From NCBI GenBank assembly GCA_002261195.1, contig MVBO01000026.1:96770-156857 (forward strand): a stretch of DNA of 60,088 bases, read 5' to 3'. The notes under the pieces are model-generated. The model saw only the letters and a list, made by a program, of their open reading frames with translations. It was not told the DNA's origin and searched no databases. Below, one piece after another: positions 44,235 to 54,999 of the stretch (position 1 is its first letter; every line of letters begins with the position of its first letter). This stretch comes from Bifiguratus adelaidae. Its lineage: Eukaryota > Mucoromycota > Endogonomycetes > Endogonales. Made by a program: the position numbers and the translations under genes.

Positions 44235-44675
44235 TTAGTTGTGCTTGGCCTTGAGGCTCTCTACATGTTGGATATATTGCTTCTCAGCGTCCTCCTTGCT
44301 CATACCCTTCTTGGCGGTCCAAGCATCCCACTTGGCCTTGCCCTTGAAGTCAAAGGTACCAGGGCGGTCTACGGACAGACAAAGCGACGTCAGCATGTAG
44401 ATGTCCGTACGGTGAGCAAACCGCGTCCGCTCATCATCTCTCCAAAGAGTGCAAGCAGACCATGGCAAGCTTGATGCAAGACTTACCGGTGGTGTTGTCA
44501 CCTGCAGTAGCTTGCTTGAACAAGGCATAGGTCTCCAACAACTCCGAGTCGGTAGGCTTGGACTTGAGGTTCTTGACTTCTTCAGCGGCTTTGTTGAATT
44601 CAGCCTAAGCGATGAGCGTCAGTCTTAGGTGGCCAATCCAACAAACGTTCCCCCATCCACTCTACTTACAGACAT
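44235..44675 (-). CDS. ACB1: acyl-CoA binding protein
   Basis: Three exons: 44675..44670 (ATGTCT, two codons), 44604..44487 and 44368..44235; 85 aa, the normal ACBP size. ACBP carries long-chain acyl-CoA esters in the cytosol. Diagnostic residues are present: LYALFKQAT-like [15 protein letters not shown], then [15 protein letters not shown] and [13 protein letters not shown]. The six-base first exon is supported by a GTAAGT donor and TTAG acceptor with frame kept ([12 protein letters not shown]). It is divergent from the EngB-type GTPase gene, with only 62 bp between the two start codons. Confidence 0.93.
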
Positions 44676-44737
44676 GGTATGAGTGAGAGAGCCTGTGTAA
44701 GGTCAATTGAAAGCGCGTGACAATTTGTTGGGGTCGT

Positions 44738-45687
44738 ATGGCTCGTTTCTTGCAGTCAGCGACACGGGTAGAACGCGTGCCAGACTTTGGACTACGAGAG
44801 GTGAGTGTGGGTGTTGTATATTGACTCAACGTTCAGGTTGCGTTTCTAGGCAGGAGTAATGTTGGGGTAAGGTTAGAGCGCGCGCACATTCACGGACGTG
44901 GTGAGTCAACTTGTCCACCCGACAGAAGTCCACGTTGATCAATAAGGTGCTCGGACAAGGCGTTGCGAAAACGTCGAGCAAGCCGGTAAGTAAGCGTCAC
45001 TGCTGCTTTTGAGCATCGAGACTAATGCTCACTAGGGCCATACTCGAGTCATGAACTTTTATCAATTGGACAAGCTTGTGTTGGTCGACATGCCAGGATA
45101 CGGTTACAAGAGTCGGCCAGAATGGGGAGACATGATTCTCGACTATCTTCGCTCACGAACAAGGTAGCAAAGGCGTTCGATCCCGTGCGCCATCTCATCC
45201 TGCCCTTAGGCTCTCTAAAACCATGTTACTCGTCGATGCGCTCCACGGACTCAAACCCACCGACCATCTCATGCTCGATATCCTACAAGACCTTCGCGCT
45301 CCTCACCAAATTGTCCACACCAAGATGGATCGGTTATCTACTCAAGCCTATGCACGCAATACGACTGCCTTACAGGATTACCTCCATCTGCATAGACCTG
45401 CATGTCATCCTCTTGTTCTAGGTGTCTCCTGCCGCAGCAATGTTGGCTTAGACGCGCTTAAAGCAGCACTCTTGAATTTTTTTTTGGTGTCATGCCTAAA
45501 GTCACTCATAAGCAATTGGCGAGGGAAGCCTTGTCTGGCACAGCGGCCGAAGAGCCTTCCTTCACCGCAGCAGACTGTCTACCTCACATTTACAGTTTCA
45601 TTGATCAGCTCAATTATGACACCGCACACATGTTCTGTCAGAGAGCTCTTGAGAAAGAACCGAACAATGTCGAGGTCTTGGAGTTGA
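44738..45687 (+). CDS. EngB/YihA-type GTPase, probably organellar
   Basis: Five exons: 44738..44800, 44837..44866, 44926..44985, 45036..45163 and 45210 to the stop. EngB GTPases act in bacterial and organellar ribosome assembly; eukaryotic forms (GTPBP8) are mitochondrial. G1 is GRSNVGKS, rebuilt across the second intron. G2/G3 are PGHTRVMNFY and DMPGYGY, G4 is the variant TKMD, and the G5 region is GVSCRSNVGLDALK. The N-terminus is short (MARFLQSATRVERVPDF). Intron 1 is only 36 nt. The 3' end is odd: past a run of nine Ts (45477-45485) the frame continues 67 codons into the ACL4 gene to 45687. One T fewer would end it at a TAA overlapping the ACL4 start. Confidence 0.82.
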
Positions 45688-46727
45688 CAGCACAATGCAA
45701 GCTCGAGCTTGGAGATCCAGAAGCAGCTTTAAAGGTATGTATATTGGCCCTGGATGCGCTGCTTGGTTGCCATAGCTCACGCTTGCAGTAGTTATTTGAA
45801 AAAGCTGCAAAGCTCGCTCCAGACGTTGGCGCAGCCAAATACATGTACTTGGGACAACTTTCCTCGGAACTACAAGCCATCTCATACTTTTCCAAGGGCG
45901 TTGATCTGATGCGGATAGAACGAGATCAAGTACTCAAGGACTCTGACGAGTACAAGGTTTACAATCGCAAGATGTCCACTGCCCTCTGTTCCATGACCGA
46001 AATATACCTCACCGACTGCTGGTAAGTGATTGTTGCTTCAGCAACTCTGCCCTTGTCTCATGCATGCCTCGTACAGCTTTGAACCATCCGCAGAACAAAA
46101 TTGTGAAACCTATCTGCAACAAGCCGCCGACATTGATCCCACCAATCCCGAAGTGTACCAACTCCTAGCCTCTGTCCGTCTAAGTCAAGTACGCAATGAA
46201 GAAGCAAAACAAGCCATTGAGAACTCCATGTCACTCTGGATGAACCTAGAACCCGAACATCCCGATATTCCCGAATACGAATCACGGATCGCGCTCACCA
46301 AGCTCTTGCTGGAAATGTCCCTGTATCAACAGGCGTTTGCGGTCCTGGAGGGTCTACAGAAGGAAGACGATCAAAATGTGCATCTTTGGTACCTGTATGG
46401 ATGGAGCTTTTATTGTCTAGGCGAAGATGTGGGCGGGGACGAAAAGAAGGCGCATTGGGAGGATGCCAGAGAATGCTTGGAAACGGCGCAAAAGGTACGT
46501 GATCAACATACATGTGTACATCATCCATGAACACTTGCCGCTTCTAGTTGTATACTTTGACAGAATCGCAAGATGAAGAGCTCCTGAAACACGTCAACGA
46601 GCTTATCAACACCATCAATAGCGTCGTACCGCCTACGGAAGGCGACGAAGCAGAAGCCGAAGAGGACGAAGACATGGAAGAGGATGGCGAATGGGAAGAT
46701 ATACCCGAACAAGACGGCATGACATGA
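45492..46727 (+). CDS. ACL4: TPR ribosomal-protein chaperone, Acl4-like
   Basis: Four exons: 45492..45734, 45792..46021, 46077..46494 and 46548..46727; 356 aa. Acl4 escorts newly made Rpl4 (uL4) to the nucleus. The protein is a run of TPR-like helix pairs, for example ALEKEPNNVEVLELTAQCKLELGDPEAAL, AADIDPTNPEVYQLLASVRLS and LWYLYGWSFYCLGED, and it ends in a strongly acidic tail (EAEEDEDMEEDGEWEDIPEQD) typical of Acl4. Its ATG lies inside or immediately after the EngB coding end on the same strand. It converges with BUB3, 51 bp between stop codons. Confidence 0.85.
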
Positions 46728-46778
46728 TGTCGCCAAAATTGCATGTACACTCTAATAGACAATGACAACACGTTGATT

Positions 46779-48029
46779 CTATGTTCCCTTGGATTTACAT
46801 TCGGTCTCGCTAATGTGCCTTATGAACAAACTATCGGGCGCATGATCCTTTTCACCTTCCTCAAACGTGTAACTGCTCGCGACCGCCAGCATCGATCCAT
46901 CATGACTGAAATCGAGGGACGCGATGGAGGTGGGGTAGCGGGTATACTGTCGTATGCGTTTGCGGGCTATACCATCCCATACACTGACTGTCCCATCGGC
47001 ACCACCTGAGGCAAAGGTTCCGTGTCTACAAGAGGCGTTGAATCAGAAGGGGGGGCCCCACAATATGCTTTTGCCGCACTTACATGGGATGGAACGCCAG
47101 CGCGTTGACAGGATAGACAGTATCGACACCATCAATGACCTGTCGATGACATTTGAAGGCGTATTTTTTGCTTTGTGCTTCTGAGCTAGCATCGAAGAAT
47201 TCGACTGCAATACGACCTTCGATGGAGGAACTCACATAACCTGCAAGACATGAGAACAGCGTCCCCTCCGCTTTCACTCACCTTCTCCATTTGGCATGCA
47301 CCGTACACAACGTGTCATGTACTTTAGGCTGCTTTCACGCTGTTGCATCGGTTCGCCCAGTTTGCGCGTATCGTAAATGTAAATGTGACGACCTGCCGTG
47401 GCGACGACGAGGTAGTAATTGGCAACGTCCATGGAGAATATGCGAGAAGGTTGGATGTGGGTGGCGACGAGGGGTTTAGGGGCACGAGGATCCCATTGTT
47501 TGAGAGTTGCATCCCAAGATCCAGAGATCAATTGACCTACAAGGACAGGATCATGAATACGTACCATATTTGCAGTTCAACTCATGACTCACGTTGTTCA
47601 CTGCTCCATACGACGCATTTAACTGGTTTTTCGTGTGCACCAAGTGCCTTTGATGTCGATCCTTCAAGGTTTAACCTGGAAACGCCATGAGTGAAGGGCA
47701 CGCACGTGAGCGAGTGAACAGAGACTTACTGCGAAACTTGTGAATCCAGACCGCCGGCAAAAGCAACACTTTGATCTGAGCCAAAACACGTGTCGAGGAC
47801 TGAGGCTTCCATGTCGACGCGTGTTTGTACTCGATCAGACGCGACATCGTACAGCCGTATGCTCTAATGGCATCGACATCCCGTAAGCTTCTCACATTGC
47901 AATCATGGTGAATTGACTCACCTTATCCCATGATGACACAAGCAACTCGTTGCTCGTGGGCGCAAAGGCTACCCTAGTAATACCATCCGTCGGTGGATCA
48001 GACAGTTCATATTGAGTGGACGCGGCCAT
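46779..48029 (-). CDS. BUB3: spindle checkpoint WD40 protein
   Basis: Six exons: 48029..47922, 47863..47730, 47675..47593, 47536..47282, 47240..47084 and 47025..46779; 291 aa. Bub3 is a seven-bladed WD40 protein that binds MELT repeats on the kinetochore and Bub1/Mad3. Diagnostic parts are [89 protein letters not shown] and [24 protein letters not shown]. These separate it from the related Rae1/Gle2. It is somewhat shorter than human BUB3 (328 aa). Divergent from the fatty alcohol oxidase gene with about 300 bp between starts. Confidence 0.95.
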
Positions 48030-48327
48030 GCTCAAGGGCAACAGTATGAAAATCAAATGCAAATTCGTTCATGGCGTGTTCCATATCGTTATTCCATGTC
48101 TGACGACACGTCTTGTATCTCTATACACATGATACTATTCTCATCCAATGTTCCCATCATCCAGTCTCATCCGAAGCACGCCGCCCTAGCAACAAAACTT
48201 CCCAACATCGTAGGCAGGAAACAATAGCGGTTCTCTTCGCTCGTGAAAATCCAAATCCAAATCGGGCAGCTTCCACCCCACATTTAAACGATACGTTCCC
48301 ACCTACTCATCACACTTGCTCTCTTTC

Positions 48328-50534
48328 ATGTCTGGTCCTACTCCTCCACTGGCTGCCGAGGCTATTGCTACTCCGTTCACACCTCTACAGTTGGAGACAC
48401 TAGAGGCGCTTGAAGATGTATTTATACAACCTCTGTCTGCTGCCGAGAAAGAACGCTTGGTGAATAGCTTTCGTCCGTTGGAACCAAGGGCAACCTACAA
48501 GCACGATGTGGAAGCCTATGCGGATTGCTCATGGTCCAAGCTTGGCTTGACTCCCGTGGCAGCAGCTCGTCTCCCCAAGATGGCTGCTTCCGATAAACTT
48601 GATGAACTCAGGGATGCCTTAAATCTCTTGGCCAACAAGGCCGCTTGTCTTGTTCTTACGGGACATTATTCTGCTTTCAAGGACTTGACGTTGGAGCAAC
48701 GCACCAAGGCGGTTCAATCATGGCTCACGTCTCGGTTGGCTACACTTCGCCTCCTGGCTCGCACTTTTCAAAATATTGCCATGTTCATTTCATATTCTCA
48801 TCTCGATAATCCCCATCTTGAAAAGATCCTTGGTTATCCTGGTATCGATCCCGAATGCAATACGGCCCGGTTTGCCGAAAAGACCTTTCCGGAGTATGAA
48901 TTTATCAGTGTTCCTAAGGAAGGTTTGGAGTTGACGTGCGATGTAGTGGTGATTGGATCTGGTGCCGGTGGAGGACCTGTCGCTGCTGAGCTCGCCAAGG
49001 CTGGGAAGTCGGTCATTGTTCTGGAAAAGGGACGCTATTTTCATCAAAAGGATCTCACTGTGGACGGTGTTCAGGGCTTTGAGATGTTCGAACAAGGCGG
49101 ATATTTTGCGTCCAAGGATGGCACCATGAACGTGGGTGCTGGTTCCACCTTCGGAGGAGGCACCACAGTCAATTGGTCCGGATCTTTGAAGCCTCAACAT
49201 TACGTGCGGGAACAATGGGCCGCTCAGGGGTTAAAACATTTCCTAACGGCCAAGTACGCCCAGCAACTCGACCGCGTCTTTGAGCGCATGGGTGTCAGCG
49301 ACCAGTACATTAAACACAATGAACCTAATTCGGTCTTGCTCCAAGGGTGTGCGAAGCTTGGTTACCCTTGTGCTGCAATTCCTCAAAACACCAACCATGC
49401 TCAGCACTCTTGTGGTTGGTGTGGATTTGGATGCAAGTATGGTGAAAAGCAAGGTTGTATCATGACTTGGCTCCAGGACGCTCGAGACCATGGTGCCCGG
49501 TTCGTGCAAGAAGCCTTCGTGGACAAGGTCTTGATTAATCAGAAGGCGAAAACAGCCACTGGCGTCAAGGCATCGGTGGGCAAAGATCGTCACCCGCTCA
49601 CCATCCACGCTGAAAAAGTCGTGGTGTCCGCTGGCACCCTCAATTCTCCCGGAGTGCTCATGCGTTCTGGTCTCACCAATCGCAACATTGGCAAGCATCT
49701 ATGGTTGCATCCCGTTACGCTTGTCTTTGGTATCTTCCCTGATCGTAACATTGATCGTTACAAGGGATCCATCATGACCGCCGTTTCCAACGTGGCGGAG
49801 AATGTGGATGGCGACCACTGGGGCGCCAAGATTGAAGTTCCAATGCTTCATCCCAACATGTTGGCCGCCATCCTCCCATGGAACACGCCTTTGGAGCATA
49901 AGCAAAACATGGCCATTCAAAGGCACATTGTACCCCTCATCATCCTTGTTCGTGACAAGGACTCGGTGGGAAGCGTGGCCTATACCAAACAGAACACGGT
50001 AGAGGTGTCCTATGCACTGTCAGCTCACGACAAGAAGAGTATGCTTGAGGGCATGGTCAAGGGTTTGTACATATTGAAAGCAGCAGGCGCGGCTGAAGTG
50101 CGTTCTGTTCAAAAAGACGTCCCTAGCTTCAAGATTCAGACTGGATCGCCCGAAAGCGAGCAAGAGTTGAATGACCGGTTTGAAGCTTGGATCACCAAGT
50201 CGGTGAGAAAGGCCGGTGTGAATCCCTCAACGATGCCCTTGGTATGCGCACATCAAATGGGTACTTGGTAAGTGGGGTCAAGAGCATACACATGGCCTCG
50301 TTAGCTCACCAGGTTATTCTTAGTCGCATGGGAGTATCTCCTCGCACGTCTGTCGTTCAACCCACGGGAGAAACCTGGGAAGTCAAGAACTTGTATGTGG
50401 CCGATGCCTCAACGTTTCCCACCTCTACCGGTGTGAATCCCATGGTAACCACCGAGTCGATGGGTCTGGTGGTTGCAGATAACATTATCAGAAGCACATG
50501 GAAGGGAGACAAGGGCATTCAAGCCAGACTTTAG
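48328..50534 (+). CDS. FAO1: long-chain fatty alcohol oxidase (GMC flavoprotein)
   Basis: Two exons, 48328..50267 and 50324..50534; 716 aa. The enzyme oxidises long-chain alcohols to aldehydes with oxygen, producing H2O2, in alkane or wax-alcohol use. FAD binding is shown by CDVVVIGSGAGGGPVAAELA near residue 208. GGTTVNWSGS and the CGWCGFGCKYGEKQG cysteine cluster are typical of the FAO subgroup. The splice rebuilds CAHQMGTCRMG with the active-site His, followed by VADASTFPTSTGVNPMVT. The N-terminal 200-residue helical domain is the usual FAO extension. The last residues, ARL, fit the peroxisomal PTS1 pattern. The ATG at 48328 (TTTCATGTC) was preferred to one four codons upstream. Confidence 0.93.
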
Positions 50535-51030
50535 GCAAAGAAAAGGACTCTCGTGTTGTATACCCCTATTGTATGGAAAATAATATGGTCCAAAAAGAAG
50601 GCTCTGATGGCTTCACTTGCTGTTCGCTAATAGGCTTACCTAGAAAAGAGAGAGCTGTGCGTTAGCTTGCTTGTAGTCATCACAACAAGAGATTCACGAC
50701 TGAATGTAACGCTTCGGCACAAAAGGGTAGGATCAGCCACAAGACCATTGCCAACCTTCTGTTTTAGAGCGTCAAGAAGTTGTCCTGAGTTTACTTCATC
50801 TTATCCGATCGATAAACCAAAGTGTCGTAATAGCATACGCTCGACGTTTGGGGGTAACGGATGTCTTTTTTCCCAGTTGATCCAGTTGCTTACCTTGACG
50901 AGCATCGTGTATAAACACTGGAAGAAGGAGCGCGGAAAATCGATGCGCTCCGCCATTTTAAGAGGTTGACATTGCGCGTGAAAAAGTGCTAGAGAGAGGA
51001 GCAGAAAGAGACTTGATGTTCAAGGGCTCA
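50535..51030. other. intergenic, no gene recognised
   Basis: The 3' flank of the oxidase gene and upstream region of endonuclease V. A 100-codon frame at 50667-50969 shows no protein-like features and is not supported. Confidence 0.5.
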
Positions 51031-51998
51031 ATGAGGGAGGATGATGCTTGCCTTCCTCTACCTTCCTCTATGCAGCGAGATAGCTGGGAAAGGCAAGTTG
51101 AATGCTTTCCGCGACTATTTTTCTATAACACGGATACTCACCACTCTTGATCCCTGTAGACTACAACAGCAGCTTTACCAAAAGGTCGAATATCCCGAGC
51201 GGGACATGTTTATAGAGAGTCTCGATGAGCTACATTATATCGCTGGTGTTGACCTTAGCTTTCATCCATATAGTCAAGAGGATGCTGTCGCTTGTCTCGC
51301 CGTTCTCGCGTTTCCAACGCTTGAGGTAGAGTATGCTTTGAGCTTAATGGAAGAAAATGTCTTTGACCTATGCTACCCTAGGTCGTCTATCTGGATTTGC
51401 AGCCCGTAAAGCTTCATCTTCCCTATATCCCTGGCTTCCTGGCTTTTCGGGAGGTGGATCCATTGTGCAGCATGTTAGCGAAACTTCGACGAGTGGATCC
51501 ATCAAAATATCCTCAGGTATCACAGAGTACAAACTCTACACGAGATGTGTCCCACGGCGTAGCTCACATCGTCTTTAGGTGGTTCTCGTGGACGGCAATG
51601 GAAGGCTGCATCCGCGTCAATTCGGTCTCGCCAGTCACCTTGGAGTACTCGCAGATACAAAGACCATCGGCGTGGCCAAGAATTTTTTGCAGATACCGGA
51701 TGGAAACCATTTGACACTCGATGGTGTGAAAAAGGCGAATCCATGTCAACTAAAGGCAGCAGGAGATCGGTTCCTACTGACCGGGGCCAGTGGTATTGTT
51801 TACGGATCGGTAGTACGCACCACCACGTCGTCTGTCAATCCGGTCTTTGTGAGTCAAGGACATGGCATGTCTCTAGAGTCGGCCATCACCGTTGTGCTGG
51901 CCTGCTGCAAGTTTCGCATTCCCGAACCAATCCGTGTCGCCGATGGAACAAGTCGGGAGTACGTACGAAAACATTGGACAAATAACGTTTCCTCATAA
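51031..51998 (+). CDS. endonuclease V
   Basis: Four exons: 51031..51092, 51160..51325, 51382..51516 and 51579..51998; 260 aa. Endonuclease V cleaves one base 3' of inosine, on DNA in bacteria and mainly on RNA in animals. Family blocks are IAGVDLSF with the first catalytic Asp, the [11 protein letters not shown] tyrosine-wedge block, [23 protein letters not shown] with the second Asp, IGVAKNFLQ, and [17 protein letters not shown]. Intron 1 (51093..51159) must be GC-AG (GCAAGT donor) to join WER to LQQQLYQKV in frame. Converges with the phosphotransferase gene, 90 bp between stop codons. Confidence 0.92.
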
Positions 51999-52088
51999 TG
52001 ATGCTTGGCTGCCTAATCATTCTATTAAGTGACCGGACACACGTACGACCCTATGGATCAAAATGACACATCGCCTGCAGCATCACGT

Positions 52089-53228
52089 CTAGTCCCATTG
52101 CTCGATTTCAAGCAACAGGCCATCCAATTCTTTAGCGCACTTCTCCACGAGCGTCTTTGTTTCTTCAGCTTTGCTGTCCAGTCGGTCTCGCAACCACCAA
52201 GGTGCGATGGCATCGCGGATAAGATTCGCTTTGGAGAGTCGTCCATAGTTGGGTATGGTGTTGGGCGTGGCGGCCGGACAACGTGCCCTTTCAATGCATG
52301 TGTAGAGGTGTTCGAGGAGCTCCGGCGGGTCATTGTCCAACATGTTTGCGATTGGACCAAATTCTTCTTGGACTGGGAAGAAGCCAGCCCATTCCCAATC
52401 AAGAATTGCTGTGATGCGATAGATAGAACCGCTCTTCTCCACCAGGATGTTGGCAAGCGAGATGTCTCCATGTGTAAAGACGGGAGCGCTTGCATCCGTG
52501 GATTGTAGCTGAGCGCTCTGTGATGCAAATGTCTGAATGCGAGGATACAAGTGGCGCATTCCATCGTAAACCTTGTCTACGTGAAAAGCTTTCAATTGCA
52601 TATGCAACATGGCAGCAAAATAGTCTCCAGCCGTACTGCCGCCATCGACACCATCAATGGTTTTGTCGATGGCAATGTCCATGTTCGTGGAGTTATCACC
52701 TGATCGCGTATTCGTGATCAAAAAGTTGCCAATGCGTTGTTGAGACAAAAGATCGGCAGTGACGCTGGCTTTGATCTCTCCGAGATGTTCGGCGAGCTCT
52801 TGAAGCACATGCTTCTTTTCATCCATCGACATGAATGGCCATACCTCTGACAATGTCGTTCCTCCGACTTCATCCGTGATAATGTATTCGACCCCACTAA
52901 TTGATGCGTCGCTGCACCATCCACGAATATGTGGTACAGGTACTGCCGTGTGTTTTGAGACGAGCGATATGGCTGCTACCTCCGTATCTGTTTTGGCGCG
53001 CTTCCAGTATCTTCCTCCGGCCTTCAGCACAAACTTGCTCTTGTCTGTGGTCACCGAGTACAAGCGATTATTATATCCCTTTGGCGAAACCTTGTATTCC
53101 AGCACGGCCGTGTTAAGGTGTCGCGTAAAGATTCGCTGCGCCTCTTTTTCGGAGATATGGATACCATGTTTAGGTCCCTGTCGGTCGAGCTGGTCCAATT
53201 CTTCTGTATCTATCGCCATGGCGACCAT
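52089..53228 (-). CDS. APH-family phosphotransferase (kinase-like fold)
   Basis: Intronless. Aminoglycoside-phosphotransferase-fold proteins phosphorylate small molecules such as choline, homoserine or antibiotics; in fungi most are of unknown substrate. The catalytic loop is FTHGDISLANILV (His-Gly-Asp...Asn) and the metal-binding loop is AILDWEWAGFFP. A nucleotide-binding Lys is plausible in SKFVLKAGG. Met at 53228 or 53219 is favoured as start. The open frame reaches an ATG at 53336, but that would add a poorly conserved hydrophobic stretch and leave only 24 bp to the divergent eIF3m start. The length, about 379 aa, is usual. Specific substrate not predictable. Confidence 0.82.
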   Translation of the reverse strand: MVAMAIDTEELDQLDRQGPKHGIHISEKEAQRIFTRHLNTAVLEYKVSPKGYNNRLYSVTTDKSKFVLKAGGRYWKRAKTDTEVAAISLVSKHTAVPVPHIRGWCSDASISGVEYIITDEVGGTTLSEVWPFMSMDEKKHVLQELAEHLGEIKASVTADLLSQQRIGNFLITNTRSGDNSTNMDIAIDKTIDGVDGGSTAGDYFAAMLHMQLKAFHVDKVYDGMRHLYPRIQTFASQSAQLQSTDASAPVFTHGDISLANILVEKSGSIYRITAILDWEWAGFFPVQEEFGPIANMLDNDPPELLEHLYTCIERARCPAATPNTIPNYGRLSKANLIRDAIAPWWLRDRLDSKAEETKTLVEKCAKELDGLLLEIEQWD

Positions 53229-53360
53229 TATCCAGTGATTGACAGAAAGAGAGGCGCAGCGACTGAACGAAGCCAATAAAGCCAAAGGGATGCACGTGAC
53301 CCACAATTTTTTCAGGCAAAGAGAACGACGACACAAAGGTCGCCTTGGATTACTTTCATC

Positions 53361-54840
53361 ATGGTCAACATCAAGACGCTGTTCCTAGAGGGAGAGCCGG
53401 AGCTGCAGGTAAGATCGACCTTCGAACAAAATCCACTTTCAATCTTGAGTCGATCGCCGTGATCAGCGACCTTACTTACTCGTGCACTTTCCAGATTGAG
53501 GAGTACGCCTACGTGATCTCCAGACTTCGTGGTGAGCCAGAAGACAAGCCGGAATACTTGGACGAAATACGTCCGTTGGTAGAAGCTGACAATATCGACG
53601 AGCTGTATGCAAAGCTTGTAAAGGATGGAAAGATCCTGTTACAGGTGCCTGACAGAGGTAGGTGTAACGTATTCAGCAGCGGCCGAGCGTGTCAGGGTCG
53701 TCGTACCGTCTCTATTTCCGATGATAATGTCGCGACTTACACCGAATGCTTGCAGAATATGAATCTTGCTACAACTTGTTATTTGCCATACTCTGCCGTG
53801 AAGAGAGTGACAAGACCGAAGGCTATTTGAAGCAGATTTGCAAAGATATCGTCGAGGATGCTGGCGAGAAATATATTGCCAAGCAAAGAGTGTATGTTGC
53901 TTCTAATGCTCGTTGACTACAGCCTGTGTACTCATATTGTGAATTTCTCAGCTTGACAAATCTCTACAATATACTTTCCACCGACTCTCCTCTTCGACAC
54001 GACGTTTTCGTTCACATTCTCAATTTGGCCGCCAAGCACGATGAGTTTGATACCATACAGGCACAACTTCCTCACGTCGACGGTTGGATGTCGGAATGGA
54101 AGATCAATATGAACCAGCGACGAGATCTTTATATTCTCATCAGCGAGAAGGCTAAAGAGGCACAAGAAGAGACATTGGCTTATCAATATCTTGTAAAGGC
54201 ATTGTCCACTTATCAAAATCCCTCCGAAATCGACACCAATGCCACCGAGCTTGCAAAGAAAGCAATCATTCTTTCTGTCAAGACACCCAGCTTCTATTCA
54301 TTTGAGGAGCTTTTGCAACTAGCTGCTGTTCAATCTCTCAAAGATACCAAGGAATATGCGCTACTCAACGTTTTCCTCAACGACAACCTCCAAGCCTACA
54401 AGACCTTCGCTTCCAGCAACAGCGCCTTTTTGGAGCAAGCTGGCCTCTCAGACGAAGACAATATCACTAAAATGCGTCTGCTCACTTTGGCGTCCCTCGG
54501 CTCCGAAAACCTATCGCGCGACCTCTCTTACAAGATGATCTCCGAAGCGCTCGAAATTCCTGAGGAGGACGTGGAAATGTGGGTAATCGATGTCATTCGG
54601 GCAGGTTTGGCGGAGGCCAAGCTCAATCAGTTGACAAAGACCGTTACTATTCACAAGAGCCAGTACCGAGTGTTTGGACCTGACCAATGGAAGCAACTGT
54701 CGCAGAAGCTCAACAACTGGAAGCAATCTCTATCAGAGATCTTGACAGTCGTTGGCAAAGCGAGAGACATGGCCAGAGAACAACAGCCCATGAATGTTAA
54801 AGCAGGAACAAAATCCGAGTCGGTCGAGATAACAGCCTAG
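53361..54840 (+). CDS. EIF3M: eIF3 subunit m
   Basis: Four exons: 53361..53408, 53495..53657, 53756..53891 and 53952..54840; 411 aa. eIF3m is a PCI subunit of translation initiation factor 3, forming part of the octameric core with eIF3e and others. The block RVLTNLYNILSTDSPLRHD...LNLAAKHDE matches the human RLKVFNNLFNLL...LRYPVFLALLRLAAQHDE region. The PCI/winged-helix part includes KMRLLTLASLG, SYKMISEALEIPEEDVEMWVIDVIRAGL and VTIHKSQYRVFG. The C-terminus ends in a short polar tail. The start codon sits 132 bp from the divergent phosphotransferase start. Confidence 0.92.
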
Positions 54841-54999
54841 AATATGCATTGTCTCTCCATTGATCTCGACAACCGACGGAATAAAAAGCTCTTTTTCATA
54901 TCCTTTAATCGTCCATCCTCTGCCTGATAAAACTCAATCAATGGCCAAATTGCCACCGACTGAAATTTCTCGTTCACTTAGGCATTGACATTGTTCGCC

